DNA of 23,580 nt from Paramacrobiotus richtersi. Its lineage: Eukaryota > Tardigrada > Eutardigrada > Parachela > Macrobiotidae. Location: assembly GCA_034698045.1 (NCBI GenBank), contig JAQGAU010000819.1, forward strand, positions 1-23,580, given 5' to 3'. The position numbers and the translations under genes are program-made. The notes beneath the pieces were generated by a model that was not told where the DNA came from, did no database searches, and was given only the letters and a program-made list of their open reading frames with translations. Shown in pieces: positions 1-10,491 of the stretch (position 1 is its first letter; the number at the start of each line of letters is the position of its first letter).

Positions 1-626
1 AACAATTTCCACTGTTAGTCATGTGAGCCCACCCCGGAGCGGTGGCAGACGGTTGAGGCAATCGAGTACCGCTAATTGCTGATGTACGCGCAGTAGCATG
101 TGTAAAGTAGTAGTACGTGTAAAGTAGGCAAATCATTAACTGACAGTCTATACTACAAGCGAAGATGCTGCTAGCACTGTAAATGTCTGTACAAAATCTG
201 AGCTCTTTGTTGTCGATGCTTTTAGCGTCTTCTGCACATGTATAGATAGCTAACAAGACAGTCTGCACTAGAAAGAAACACTTGTCATGTCTTCCACGCA
301 GGAATCCAGGTTGACGTAAGGTGGAGCATATCACATGATTACGGCTGATAAATCGGTTTACGCTAAGTCAGTGATAAGCTCATGGTATTCGCATATCGTT
401 TGATAAGAAACTATCTGCAATGCATGTTCTCACTGTGTAAGTTATCATGCGTTTGTTGTTACTGCAACTTACTAATCACTAAAACTACTGTTCAAGAACT
501 TGCTATGTCGCATAAGCAACATGGTGCTGTAGAATTGGGCACATTCATGAGTACTGGGCTACAGAGCAGCGTAACCTGAAAACTCCATAAGCGAGAGAAC
601 AATCGCCAATTTGCGTAGACCAAACA
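1..626. other. Intergenic region upstream of the kinase
   Basis: No convincing gene is visible on either strand. The reading frames here are short, lack recognisable domains and have no partners across splice sites. A short imperfect direct repeat of the type ACGTGTAAAGTAG occurs near 98-128. An in-frame TAA at 588-590 bounds the kinase frame on its 5' side, so any promoter and 5' UTR of that gene should lie here. I could not identify a TATA box or other core element with confidence. Confidence 0.5.
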
Positions 627-2653
627 ATGCTCACTGCTGAACACATTAAAAAGATTGGTTACCTGGGGCGGGGCGCTTTCGGTACTGTCCATCAAGCTGA
701 AGTCACATGGCCTGCGGAGGAACTGTACGACAGGATACGTCAACATGGATTATGTGCGATTAAGGATATTTCCCAACAGAATCAACAACTTGATCCAGAT
801 CGACTGTCTCTGCTGATCGAGCTCCAGAGTAAATATCTCATTCGTTACCTTCATCATTACGAATACACAACTGATTTCGAACGGAGAACTGCAATTCTGA
901 TGGAATTTTGTCCCGGTAAGGAGCGAAAACGCGTAGACAGTTTTTACAGCTTTTTAGTGACTGCAGTGTTTTGACAGGAGGGAACCTCAAAGATTACCTG
1001 AAGCGTCAAGATATTTGCTATACTCTAATGCTACAATACGGAAACCACATCTCCCACGCGCTGAATTATCTGGACGAGAAAAATATCATCCATACAGATA
1101 TAAAATCGGCAAATATATTCCTAACCGACCAGGATACTTCGGGATTGTATCGACTGGCCAAACTGGGGGACCTAGACGACCCGGTTGTTAAACAGGATAC
1201 CATGACAGTAACAAACGATATGCCCACCTATAGAGGCACGTGCTGGTATTTTTCTCCCGAAATGGCTGAGAAAGCTTACGATAACGACGTCAAAGTGGGC
1301 AGTGCTACAGATTGGTGGAGTTTCGGTTGTGTTTTGTATGAAATGGCATTTGGATTCGAATCCTTTTTATTCAAACATGGTAATGAAGTCCTCGCGCCCA
1401 GTACTGGAGTTAGCCAGCATATGGTTGTGCAGTTTATAAAAGATGGAGGGAGACCAGTGATTAAGGATTGTTGCAAGCATATTAAAAAAGCCCTGGAACG
1501 TTGCTTCAAAGTGGATCCTAAAGAAAGGGCAGCGGCGTTGAAGGGTAAACTGCTTTTCGAAGGAGCAAAGGATCTCGACAATGTCCTGTTCGATGCTGCC
1601 ACGCCTTCGCACGATGGATGCACCAAGCACCAGGTTTTGCTGGATAAGATTAAGCTTAACGCATTAGGGGGATTTGACGCTGAAGTAGAAGAACCCGTAC
1701 CAGACCTTCGCGCGCAACAATTTGGGTACATGCTTTGTTCTATCTCACAACACGACGACGAACAAGCGGCTTCTCTCTTGGGACATCCCCGATCCGCAGC
1801 AAAAAACGAATCCTCGCACGTCGATCATACACAGCAGCGACCTCGGAAGTGGGTAGAATCTGTAAAGATATGCGCGAACGCTCCACCGTCAGTCAATCCC
1901 GATTTTCAGAACCCCTTGACAGACTATCTGAAACATTTGAAGCGTAATCACGTGTATGACAACATACCCGTTGATATTGAATGCAGCTGTTCTTACAAAC
2001 AAACGAATCCCGACCACATTATCAAATCACTGACGTTGTTAGGCCCGATTGTGGATATTCTCACGCATCTGGAAATTTCCAGCTCGCACGGATGCTCACT
2101 CCTCCAGTTGAAACATATTACTCTGCCAAACTTAATATGCTTAACCATACTGGACACAGTCGGCCTTACTGTAGCTCCAAAATCATTTGCAAAGTTTCCT
2201 AAGCTTAAAATTCTTATGTTTATTGATTGTTCCTTCGCCGAAGTGCACAACAACTTTCTCAGCCAGTTGAAAAAACTGGAATTTTTTGGACTGACACATT
2301 CGGTGCACGACAACTGTAACAACTGGAAAGCGACGGGAACCATTAGGCAGTCACTTGTCATGTCTTCCCGGCACAGCTGGCTGCATGAATACCTTTCTAA
2401 CAATCCGGAACTTGTGACACCCAAAAGTGTGTTCACGCATGTGGAGAAGGGATTCTACCGGAAAACAGAGTGCTTGGAGTTTCCTTGGAAGGACTACAGT
2501 CTGGACAACGTGATGCATGCACTAGAGTGCTCGATCTGTTTGGCGCAAGCAGGGACAGCATCGCGACAGAATAGAAGGCATAGTATTATGGAGAAGTTGT
2601 GCAAAAAGCGCCTTCTTCTACGATTGTCAATATTGGCCGAAACAGAGGCATAA
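627..2653 (+). CDS. Protein kinase-like protein with LRR-like C-terminal region (2 exons)
   Basis: Exons are 627-915 and 978-2653, with a 62-bp GT-AG intron (916-977). The product is 654 aa. The ATG is the first after an in-frame TAA at 588-590. The kinase domain covers about residues 7-290. It has a glycine loop LGRGAFGTV (13-21), the ATP-anchoring lysine in CAIK (K46), a hinge EFCPGG rebuilt exactly across the splice, a catalytic loop HTDIKSAN (135-142), DLD (161-163) in place of DFG, SPE (189-191) in place of APE, and DWWSFG (208-213). The catalytic and metal-binding aspartates remain, so activity is possible, but the HRD arginine is replaced by Thr. Residues about 472-540 hold irregular leucine-rich segments (LPNLICLTIL, FPKLKILMFIDCSF, LKKLEFFGL) resembling LRRs. 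No transmembrane segment or signal peptide is seen, so it is probably cytosolic. It is a single-copy gene in this window. The kinase assignment is firm; substrate and pathway cannot be read from sequence. Confidence 0.85.
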
Positions 2654-3042
2654 TAATAATACTCGGCTCTCTAGAAGGCCGGTGCGTCGAGGCCGAAACG
2701 AAATAGCGAGGCGGTTTAGAACAGCCGTAACCAATGTCTGCATTACTAGCGACAGCCTCGCAGCGAAATTTTTTGTGATATTTTGCGGTTATTTCGCAGC
2801 GCAGCGCATTTCTGTCCCGCCCGGTTCTCGATTAAAAGCTGACCAGCAAATATGAAATTCACCGTCGCTTACTTTCTGTAGGTAGTCAGCTGACGGTACG
2901 GGTGTTTTAAACTATTTTCATGAATCATAGGTTTTAATCGTACAACAATTCGAATCATGGTACGAACCGCAGAAACTTTCTCGCGTTAAAAAACGAACAC
3001 TGCAAAGTAAACTAAAAACGGAGGCGACTGAACTCGTTAAAA
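2654..3042. other. Convergent intergenic region between kinase and small Cys-rich gene
   Basis: This is the 3' flank of both convergent genes. It holds an ATTAAA at 2831-2836 that could serve as polyadenylation signal for the kinase. It also has several short inverted repeats: GCGAGGC near 2708 with GCCTCGC near 2755, and GCGAAAT near 2763 with ATTTCGC near 2791. No coding sequence is evident. Confidence 0.4.
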
Positions 3043-3387
3043 TTATGGAGTATACGTAGGAGCCAGGCATATGGGAATGCATGCCGCTGCAGTAATTGCA
3101 CACCCGAGCCCTCCAGCCGTCATCAAACAAGCACACAACAAAGGCGGAATTAATGCCAGACTTGCACACGCTCCGCCGGCCGTGATGAGTCCAGCGCACA
3201 CTTTGCCGGCAAAGGTCAAACATGCCCCACACGTGACAGGGCCGGCGCGGGCTTTGGGGATTCCATACGTGACGATGAGCATCACGACGATGGCGGCGGC
3301 CAGTTTGGTCTTAGCTCGGGGATCCATAGCCGTCTTCGTGGCCTGTTGGCGCACAAAATTCACCCATCGTTTGCCAAGATTTTCCAT
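3043..3387 (-). CDS. Small secreted Ala/Cys-rich hydrophobic protein
   Basis: The frame encodes 114 aa from ATG 3387-3385 to TAA 3045-3043. A second in-frame Met (residue 21, 3327-3325) gives a 94-aa form beginning MDPRAKTK. That form looks more like a classic signal peptide: basic start, hydrophobic core AAAIVVMLIV, small residues KARA-G near 45-49. The predicted mature part is rich in Ala, Gly and Leu, with nine cysteines at 53, 56, 64, 74, 85, 87, 96, 103 and 107, and it ends in LAPTYTP. Such compact Cys- and Ala-rich mature domains occur in several poorly characterised secreted families, and I do not recognise this one. The gene is more GC-rich than its flanks, and the opposite strand is also open over most of it; I treat the plus frame as a shadow because it lacks a signal peptide and ordered cysteines. 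An upstream exon cannot be excluded. Confidence 0.6.
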   Translation of the reverse strand: MENLGKRWVNFVRQQATKTAMDPRAKTKLAAAIVVMLIVTYGIPKARAGPVTCGACLTFAGKVCAGLITAGGACASLALIPPLLCACLMTAGGLGCAITAAACIPICLAPTYTP

Positions 3388-4673
3388 TATGCAGCTGCAA
3401 ATGTACCGGGTTACTCATAATCATACGCTTTGCTGGATGATCTTTTGGGATTTACCTGGGCTTTGCTGACCGATATGACGTATCCTCAAACAGTATGGAA
3501 GAGAAAGCTACGTATGAAAAGCTTTCAAAGACTAATCTTGCGGGATGATTGTACTACGGCTGGCTGGCACAAATTTGATAGATTTGCCACTGAGCACATA
3601 ATATTGTATTCCTTCTCCGATGCGGCGCGCTAGCCAGCGAAGGAATAGCTGCTTTCTTAGTCTATCTCTTACCATAGTGATGTAAGCTTTACCAAACTGT
3701 GTCATGCCATGTCATACTATATGCTTCGCATGTCATACTGCAAATGCAGTAAGATGAGCGTGCAAGCGTCCCAAGGTTATTTTAGAACGATTACATCATA
3801 TGACATCACTAATTTTGCCGGGGACTCAAAGATAACATCTGCAGCAAAGAATGAAGCGGTGTTCTTGATGAAAACACCTTAATGCCTTCATTTATTCTTT
3901 ATCCGATGCTGTGTTATTAATCCTGCTAGTATCTTCTTATCTTTGTCTTGGTTAGCGTGTAGGCCAGTCGGTGACATCATGGGAATCACAGCACTCAATC
4001 AAGGAGGCCTAATACGGGTGTTGCTATCGATGGAAATTAATAAGACTACCGTTCCTTGTTTGTTTCTACGAGTTAGTGCACAGATGATGTCATCAAGCAT
4101 AATCGATCTTCGAATAGCCTTGGGGTCCAATTACCTTACCATGTTGTAACAGGACACAGAAAGCATATGATATGACATGTGCGATATAAATTAATGGTAT
4201 ACTCAGCACATCTGTTTGTGATAGCATGAAATGAAGAGCGCACTTGTTTTTCGATGGCTTCCGCGCCGAATCGGATTGGGAAGGTACTGCTCCCGACCTA
4301 CAGTATGTATACGAGTACACTGCATTATATCAGCTCGCAGTGGTAAATTTACATTGCTATCTGTCACAACTATGTCAGCATGTATTGCGGTGTATTAATA
4401 GTTAACCGTTGGATTTATTACCGAGGTGCAATGACTTGTGTCGTTTGAATTTATGTCTTCTGCATTGCTAACACGTGCAGAGAGCCAGAGATCAATACAG
4501 TAGTACTTATTTCGTATGCGAAGTAGCGCAAGATATGCACAATGGAAAGTGAGCTCAGTTATTAATTTTTGTGCAGAAAAAACCGGAAAGCATTTCCTCA
4601 TGACGAACTGATCCGGCCTAGATATTTTCTATACAGTGGTAAAAGAATGCAACCAAACATTCTGTTTTGGTGA
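3388..4673. other. Intergenic region, no supported gene
   Basis: About 1.3 kb between the small Cys-rich gene and the 3' end of GPCR-1. All frames are short and none shows domain features or homology to the receptors. On the minus strand AATAAA is present around 4414-4419, about 250 bp beyond the GPCR-1 stop. It is a possible polyadenylation signal for that gene. Confidence 0.4.
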
Positions 4674-5932
4674 TTAAGAGGGTGCTTTCCCTTTAATGAA
4701 ATCCATGGACTGTAAGTTTATAAATTTGTTCTGTAGCGAGTTTGTTGTTCCATGATCACTGCCATCTACTACGCGTATCGTGCGGGCTTGATGTGTGGGT
4801 TTATGGAACGCTGAAGAGGCTCTTCCAAGCATTTTCCCTAGCGCTCTCCTGTACTCCGCATTCGTGCCAAAGAAGAAGATCTAAAATCAGGCAAACAGTA
4901 AGTGACTCAGAATCAGTCTACTCTACTGTCCGATTAATCGGGAAGTTGTTAAACAGTTTTACCGAGTATGGTCTCGCCGAATGCTCATACATGATGCTGT
5001 TGATGTTAAACCTTTTACGACCAAAACATGTTCCTGTATGTCGTACGTATGTCCTTAATTTGTAGGGCACTTACTGGACTTGCTGCATATCCGAGCACCT
5101 GGGCTGTTCTACTATAAAGTAGTAATCTTGCTTCGCTTCTCCACCATGCGGCGTAAAACATCGTCAGGATCGGAGGCGGTAGGGTGCATATGCAATACCA
5201 GACGAAGGACAGGAATAAAGCTTTTGCGATTGAAAGCCTACGTGTTAGAATGTTCTTCTGATTATCGGTGATGCTTGAGGAATTTTTCCTGAAGTGGGAA
5301 ATCAAAAAGAGACTGATATAAATGGTACCCAGCAAGGCAATGGGCAGATAAGTTCCGATTGCGCCTAGAACGGTAAAGGTCACACCTTCGTTCTGAGTCA
5401 ATCCGCAAGCGCCAGACGGCAACATTCCGTTGGTCAATCCGGGAACTAAGTTCAGTGACGGAATGTTGCAGCTAAACGTTACACTCCAAATAAAAACTAA
5501 CAGGGCAACGGAAAAGCGTTTCGACGTGACCGTACCATACAGGTACGGGAAAACAATAGCGAACAGGCGGTTAATAGCCAAAACAACCGCTGTCCAGTTT
5601 CCTGCATAAATGAAGAGCAGCATAAAGAAGTTGACAAACACGCAGTCGTATGGAAACGCCACCTGACGCGTTTGTTTGAGATAAATGGGAATATTGATGA
5701 CCGGATTTACAACGAGGCAGTATAATAAATCAATGGCCAGTGCGTGGGTGATCAGTAATTCGGAACCACTCTTCAACTTTCGTGAACGAGATATTACAAT
5801 CATCAACATAATGATTAGCAGAGCCCCAAAAAGGCCGAGACCAAACTGCACTGCTATCCAGATGGTCAATTCCGTTTGAGAAAAGCGTCTGGTCACGTTC
5901 ACCAATGAAGTGAAATTGTTCGCCATTTGCAT
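4674..5932 (-). CDS. GPCR-1: rhodopsin-like seven-transmembrane receptor (2 exons)
   Basis: Exon 1 is 5932-5075 (286 aa) and exon 2 is 4880-4674 (68 aa), separated by a 194-bp intron. The donor GTAAGT lies directly after AGT CCA (Ser-Pro of TM7) and the acceptor is TTTTAG; phase 0; total 354 aa. The uninterrupted frame continues to about 5015 only by reading the intron. The N terminus has sequons N6FT and N12VT. TM segments lie at roughly 23-48, 58-84, 96-122, 141-162, 185-212, 234-260 and 272-290. C97 before TM3 and C176 in ECL2 (SGACGL) form the usual disulfide pair. DRY is replaced by NRL (121-123), and TM6 reads CTLPP rather than CWxP. Exon 2 begins IFFFGTNAEYRRALGK, completing TM7 as SPIFF and supplying helix 8. 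ATG 5932 or the second Met (5926) may be used. It is a class A receptor in the plasma membrane; its ligand is unknown. Confidence 0.88.
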
Positions 5933-8576
5933 TGTAAAGGGACGCGCTACTGTACTTTTTGAAATTGTACCCAGAATTCACAGACTGTTAACAAATATCA
6001 CGTACCGAACTACAGAACGACATATACTTGTATAATGGAAATGTCCGTAGCTTTTTAAACAGGCAATTATCTGCTCCGGGGCGCTGGAGTCAGGAAGTAA
6101 ATATCATTATGCGCACCACTAAGCATGCGCGATCTAGAAGTAAACTAGATTGATTCTTGGTACAGGCAGCGAAAGCAGATCAGATGCATCCAGTCCTGTG
6201 ACAAAATTACCATGCCCTCGGCTAAATTTCTCAGGTTCGACATTACTCATTGTTTGGAGAAACATCCCAGCCTCTCCTGTTGGAGAAAATTTGGACGTTC
6301 GCCGAACTAACAGAGCTAATTACGGCCTCTCCAGTAAATATCAGGAATTGTTAATAATTAACCATTTTCATCCCAACCAATCTCCTTTCATGGGTAAATA
6401 GTCGATTGCGTCCTTCAAGTTCAAGAGTCAGTAAACCTACTGGCACCACGAAAGATGCGATGAAACTGCAGTTTTCTGAATCGTGTGTACAAACTGAACC
6501 TGTAAATGTAGCAGTTTGCAAAGGCAAGAAACTGCAGTTGTCTGTCAGGAACAAAAGATGACGTACAGTTTACAACAGTACACGCAGAGTAGTAGTCTTC
6601 GAGCTGTCGCATGTTTGTAAACAGACAGTTCTTTTGTTGGTCACGAAAGCCCAAAGATCAATGAAGAAGCCCAATACATCCGGTATGGTTACGTGACAGA
6701 CTATCACGCAGCTCAGTATCTGTCAAAATGCGAGAAACAGAAGTTACACAGCCTAGTTCTCTACAGATACCGTTCGTTACCTGAAAAAATATGTCAGGAG
6801 CCCATAACATTAAATTGCGCTGTTCTCGGGATTGTATACGAAAGATCGCCGTTAAGCGCGGTTTTAAATGTTACGATAAGGGAATTAGAAAGCCTATGAC
6901 TTGTATTTATCAGCCATTAGCGTGACGACTTCAAGCCATACATAGTTTGTTTTCCATTGTACTCAGTGCAAACTTCCAACAATTCTTACTTACTCGCTGA
7001 TGTCGGAAAAGTCAGCGATGTAATTATTAGTTAATGATTAATAAGGCTAAAATACCTACCGTACTTCAAGCAGAACAATGTACAAGCCACAGCGACGCTC
7101 CGCGTCGCCAGGTTATTACTGTCTCACTTCCGAAGTAATTCTGAGTATTTGTGCAGACTGTATTGCAAAGTAAAGTACTTAGTGGAAAATGCGATGGCCA
7201 TAATGGGCGCCGCACCGCCTCCTGCTAATTTGGATGCCGTTTTTTTCAGTGATCCGGCCCCGACAGAGCGTCTTGATTACTGATGTCATTTCCCATATTA
7301 CTGATTTCATTTTTAATTTCGTGTTATATTTGCAGTTAAAAAATCCTCTGTCTGGGCAGTGTGAGCTGTAACAAACACAGAGTACTAATACAACGACATA
7401 CAATAAAGGGCTAAAGTCCAGAACTAGTACAACGTGTAGTACAGACATATTAGTATTGTTAAAAGGTATTCTCGTGCAATACGTACAGGCTTCATTGCAA
7501 AGTAAAGTAGCTAATACAAAGTGTAGTACAACAACCTATCAAATTAGTAGTACATGGCAACGTTCCAAATATCGTTTTATTTGACTACAAATTTTGATTC
7601 TCAAAAACTGAAAACCAAAAGCTCATTCACTCAACTAGCCCTAATCCCAGCAAAGACGAATTTTTTTAGCCATTTTGTGGTTTTCCAGTCCCAGTGGTTC
7701 AAACGTAACCTTTTGCCAAAGTTTTTTCGGATTGAGGATGAAGAGTTATAATACGTAGGTACCCATATATGCAATGCACTTCACAGTACATAAAGTCTTT
7801 ACTACTGCGTATTACGGATCGGACGGAAAGCGTTATTAACTTACCGATTAATCATGCAAAACTGCTGGTGGCCATTCGGCCATGCTAGTTACCACCATGC
7901 GAGAGCAGCCGGTAGAAGTAATAAAAAATTTGGTTCATTAAAAAGAGTAGATAAAAAACTGAATACAAAATATTCGAAATGAAAAAAATAAACTAATTTA
8001 CTTAATTACAAAAGCAAATGAAAAATTTTTAATAACACAATTATGGCGAGTTGTTTGTGCGTAGTAATAGTTTGTAGCGTACCGTCCCGTGAACCAGCAC
8101 TTACTTTAAATGAGTTAGTTCGCTGAAAAGTTTGAAAATTGATCCTAGCGAAACATAAACCACAGGAGAAAAAGTATCATAATTTAAAAGCAAAGCCGCC
8201 AATAGAATCGATCACATAAACACGTCATCAATGTTTCCTGATTGTGCTGTTTTTCTCACCATGTCAGGCCGGCGCTTCTGATGAGTTGTACAGCCTCTGA
8301 TATCTGTTTACGTAGTGTTGAAACCGACACGAAGAAAGAACGTGTAAGTGATATACAGCAAGGTTGTGTTGGCAGATCAAAGACGCATTTTTTGGAACAA
8401 GTACAATTGGCAAATTATCGATAAAATGTCAAACCTTCTGTTCGTCACGAGAGCTTGAGGATTTGCGAACAAACCCACGAAGCAAGAGAGTTGCAGCATT
8501 AAACCCAAACCTGTGTAACACACACTGTCAACAAGTGCCAGCAAGTGGATTATGATGCCCATGGAAGCAAGTAGAT
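5933..8576. other. Long intergenic region, no supported gene
   Basis: About 2.6 kb between the start of GPCR-1 (-) and the core of the decayed receptor (+). I see no coding exon here. Small features: a perfect 7-bp stem with 3-nt loop at 7092-7108; a direct repeat TTGCAAAGTAAAGTA near 7161 and 7495; short repeats around GAAACTGCAGTT near 6459 and 6527; and an AT-rich stretch at about 7920-8050. A faint match to the receptor TM2 region may start near 8264 (see the relic entry). Confidence 0.4.
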
Positions 8577-8871
8577 TACGCTGGAAGCCGGACCACATTC
8601 GCGTTGACAATGAACAGGCTGTTTGCTGTTATTTCCCCACATCTGTATTATAACATGACATGTCGCCGTTCCAGTTTTGCACGTTTAGTTGTCGTTCGGT
8701 GTCATGCGTTTGGGTGCACTATTCCCACGTTAACTGTCCCATCTGTGTTAAGCCTCGGAAAACTGCCTTTGAGTTATGGAAGAACAATGGTGTGACCTTC
8801 AAAATTTTAGATGTTTGGGGTAAGTTGCCAGTCTCATTAACCGCTGTACCTGGATTTTTGTTGCTTATCTA

Positions 8872-8898
8872 CAGTGGTGCTGGGCCAAGTCCGGTCAA
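8872..8898 (+). repeat. Left terminal inverted repeat of the TA-flanked element
   Basis: 27 bp beginning CAGTGGTGCTGGGCC, directly after the TA at 8870-8871. Its reverse complement recurs at 9955-9981 with one mismatch. Confidence 0.85.
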
Positions 8899-9954
8899 CT
8901 GGTCTTCGCCCCTCCCCTCGCCCCCGTGAAGTCTGACAGTTACTTTTCTAAACTATCTCAGACGTCCATTCATTTTGCTATCTTATAAGTTAAAAAGTTT
9001 GGATTTATCACGTGGCCGGAATTCTTTACAAATTTTAAACCAAAACACACCAGCTGCAGAGAGGTGTTTGACCCGTGCTCGGGTCTTCCCAAAATTTTGT
9101 TAAAATAATCCTTTTAAATAGCAGAATGCATAGATTTTACGACTGTTACGCTCATTTTGAAGAACAACCTTTCGTCTTCTAGGGCGAAGCAAAAAAGACT
9201 TACTTCCAGCCGCTGTCTGTTCCCTGAGGGCGGTGGCACGAACAACACAGTCGAACTTGACCAGTGGTTGTTTTGACCTTTGTCGTACGACAGGATGAGG
9301 TTCCACAAGTGTGAATTTGTTTCGTAACGATAGAGAACGAACCCGAATATCGGTTTCAGTATAAATCCGTGTCGTGTAGAAAGCACTTCCAAACATATTG
9401 CACTTCAAATCTTCCAGCCATGTTTACTCATCCCAGCTTACGAACGTTTTCGCCACAAGATTCGAGAATGTTTCATGCAATGCTGATGAAGTGCATACCC
9501 GTTCTGATGCTCTTTCTGACTTGCTCCGCTCACACTCTTTCTGTAAATTATCAGGCTGTCTCCGAAAACGTTCTCTTGCCCATCCAAGGGCAGCTTTCCG
9601 TGACGTGTTTTTTAACATAGAAGTCTATGGGAGACGAAATTCACTGGTCCGGCTTCCCGAAGTTGCGTTGTAAAATCAAACTGCTTTTAGTTTAGTAAGA
9701 GCACACACTTGTGCTCTATCGAATGAAGCAAAAAGAGTGCCTGGGAACATACTGCGGGAATTTCTGCAGTACTGTTTGTAAGACCAGCAAAAACAAACCT
9801 ACCTGTACGTGTTCAAACAGGATTCTGTAGAGCTGGGTAATAGACAGTTGCTCACTCTAACATGCATTGGATAGAGGATGAAAAGTTGTCCTAGAATGGG
9901 GCTAAGAATAATCCCGAAAGCTGCGCAACAGAGGATGAAACAGGTCTAGCCGTT

Positions 9955-9981
9955 TTGACCGGACTTGGCCCAGCACCTCTG
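9955..9981 (-). repeat. Right terminal inverted repeat of the TA-flanked element
   Basis: 27 bp that on the minus strand read CAGAGGTGCTGGGCC and onward, followed on the plus strand by TA at 9982-9983. It matches the left repeat except at the fourth base. Confidence 0.85.
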
Positions 9982-10216
9982 TAGAAAGAAATATGCTCGG
10001 AATTGTGCTAAATGAACCAGTGTGTACCAAAGAAGTATCACGATACGAAAACGCTCCATTGAAAGAACACTGTTTTGCTCACTTTGTTTTAATGTATATG
10101 TAATTTACCGCCTCCTTTAATGCCGATGTTTTTTTGGCGATTGGTTGAGGAAGGAAGTGAGAGCACTGCTGTATCCAAAGACTGCGTAGATTCTTAGCTG
10201 TTTAGCCAATCCAATA

Positions 10217-10491
10217 AGCCGTTTCAATCCACATTCAATAGCAGTCACAACAGCGGATACTGTACACTATATATCCGTAATTTAACATTTAATGGTAGTC
10301 AAATGCCAACAACGCATCAGGTTAAGAACAGTACACAGAAATCATCCAATACGAAGCGAATTCTCTTTAGGGCTTCCTAGTACGTCAACAAAACATGAGT
10401 GGATAAATGGTCCGTGCAGCACGGATCGTGCTTAATTTTTATGGGTTTCCATTTGCAAGTACCTAAACACTGAAAATTCATAGAGCGCAAA
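10217..10491. other. Short intergenic gap between decayed receptor and GPCR-2 3' end
   Basis: No exon can be supported. I looked here for the last exon of the decayed receptor and found no clear FFF...N.EYR.AL coding match. A weak acceptor-like CTCTTTAG lies near 10364-10371, but what follows does not resemble the family. Confidence 0.3.

Larger units (their letters stand above)
8872..9981. mobile_element. Non-autonomous Tc1/mariner-type DNA element with 27-bp terminal inverted repeats
   Basis: The 1110-bp element is bounded by inverted repeats at 8872-8898 and 9955-9981, identical at 26 of 27 positions. Both start CAG(T/A)GGTGCTGGGCC and are immediately flanked by TA (8870-8871 and 9982-9983). 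TA target duplication and CAG...CTG termini are the hallmark of the IS630/Tc1/mariner superfamily. Flanking sequence outside the repeats belongs to the two halves of one decayed receptor, which confirms an insertion. Inside, reading frames are short and I recognise no DDE transposase, so the copy is probably non-autonomous or degraded. An internal 11-bp inverted repeat (GAACGTTTTCG near 9440, CGAAAACGTTC near 9566) is present. Confidence 0.82.
8577..10216 (+). pseudogene. Decayed rhodopsin-like receptor split by a transposon
   Basis: The left part, 8577-8871, encodes YAGSRTTFAL-TMNRLFAV, which aligns with YAGNWTAVVLAINRLFAI of TM3 in GPCR-1. It continues through TM4 (FGCTIPTLTV) and, after a frameshift near 8760-8790, through NNGVTFKILDVWG into TM5. 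At 8870-8871 (TA) it is broken by the element at 8872-9981. The right part resumes at 9984. KKYHDTKTLH corresponds to the ICL3/TM6 start, CNLPPPLMPMFF (near 10100-10135) to CTLPPPILTMFY, and LYPKTA-stop-ILSCLANP to the TM7 stretch LYSRTAQVLGYAASP, ending about 10216 where the others have their intron donor. Breaks seen: several stops (including TAG for the TM7 Gln), at least two frameshifts and the insertion. TM1 is not found; a TM2 trace may exist near 8264-8320. The last exon was not recognised. It is non-functional. Confidence 0.78.

Noticed and set aside
3071..3469. 132-residue plus-strand frame over the small Cys-rich gene.
   Set aside because: It is antisense to a better candidate, its composition is that of a reverse-complement shadow (Ala/Pro/His-rich), and it has no signal peptide or domain.
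8377..8610. Minus-strand hydrophobic frame (about 77 residues) as an inverted receptor N terminus.
   Set aside because: A faint resemblance to TM1-TM2 could not be extended and needs several frameshifts, and the neighbouring receptor relic is clearly on the plus strand.
9955..10085. A decayed receptor on the minus strand, suggested by a TM7-like reading of the 31-bp inverted match between 8868-8898 and 9955-9985.
   Set aside because: Flanks beyond the match are unrelated, and the match is bounded by TA on both sides, as for transposon terminal repeats. The plus strand to the right of it aligns far better with receptor TM6-TM7, in order.
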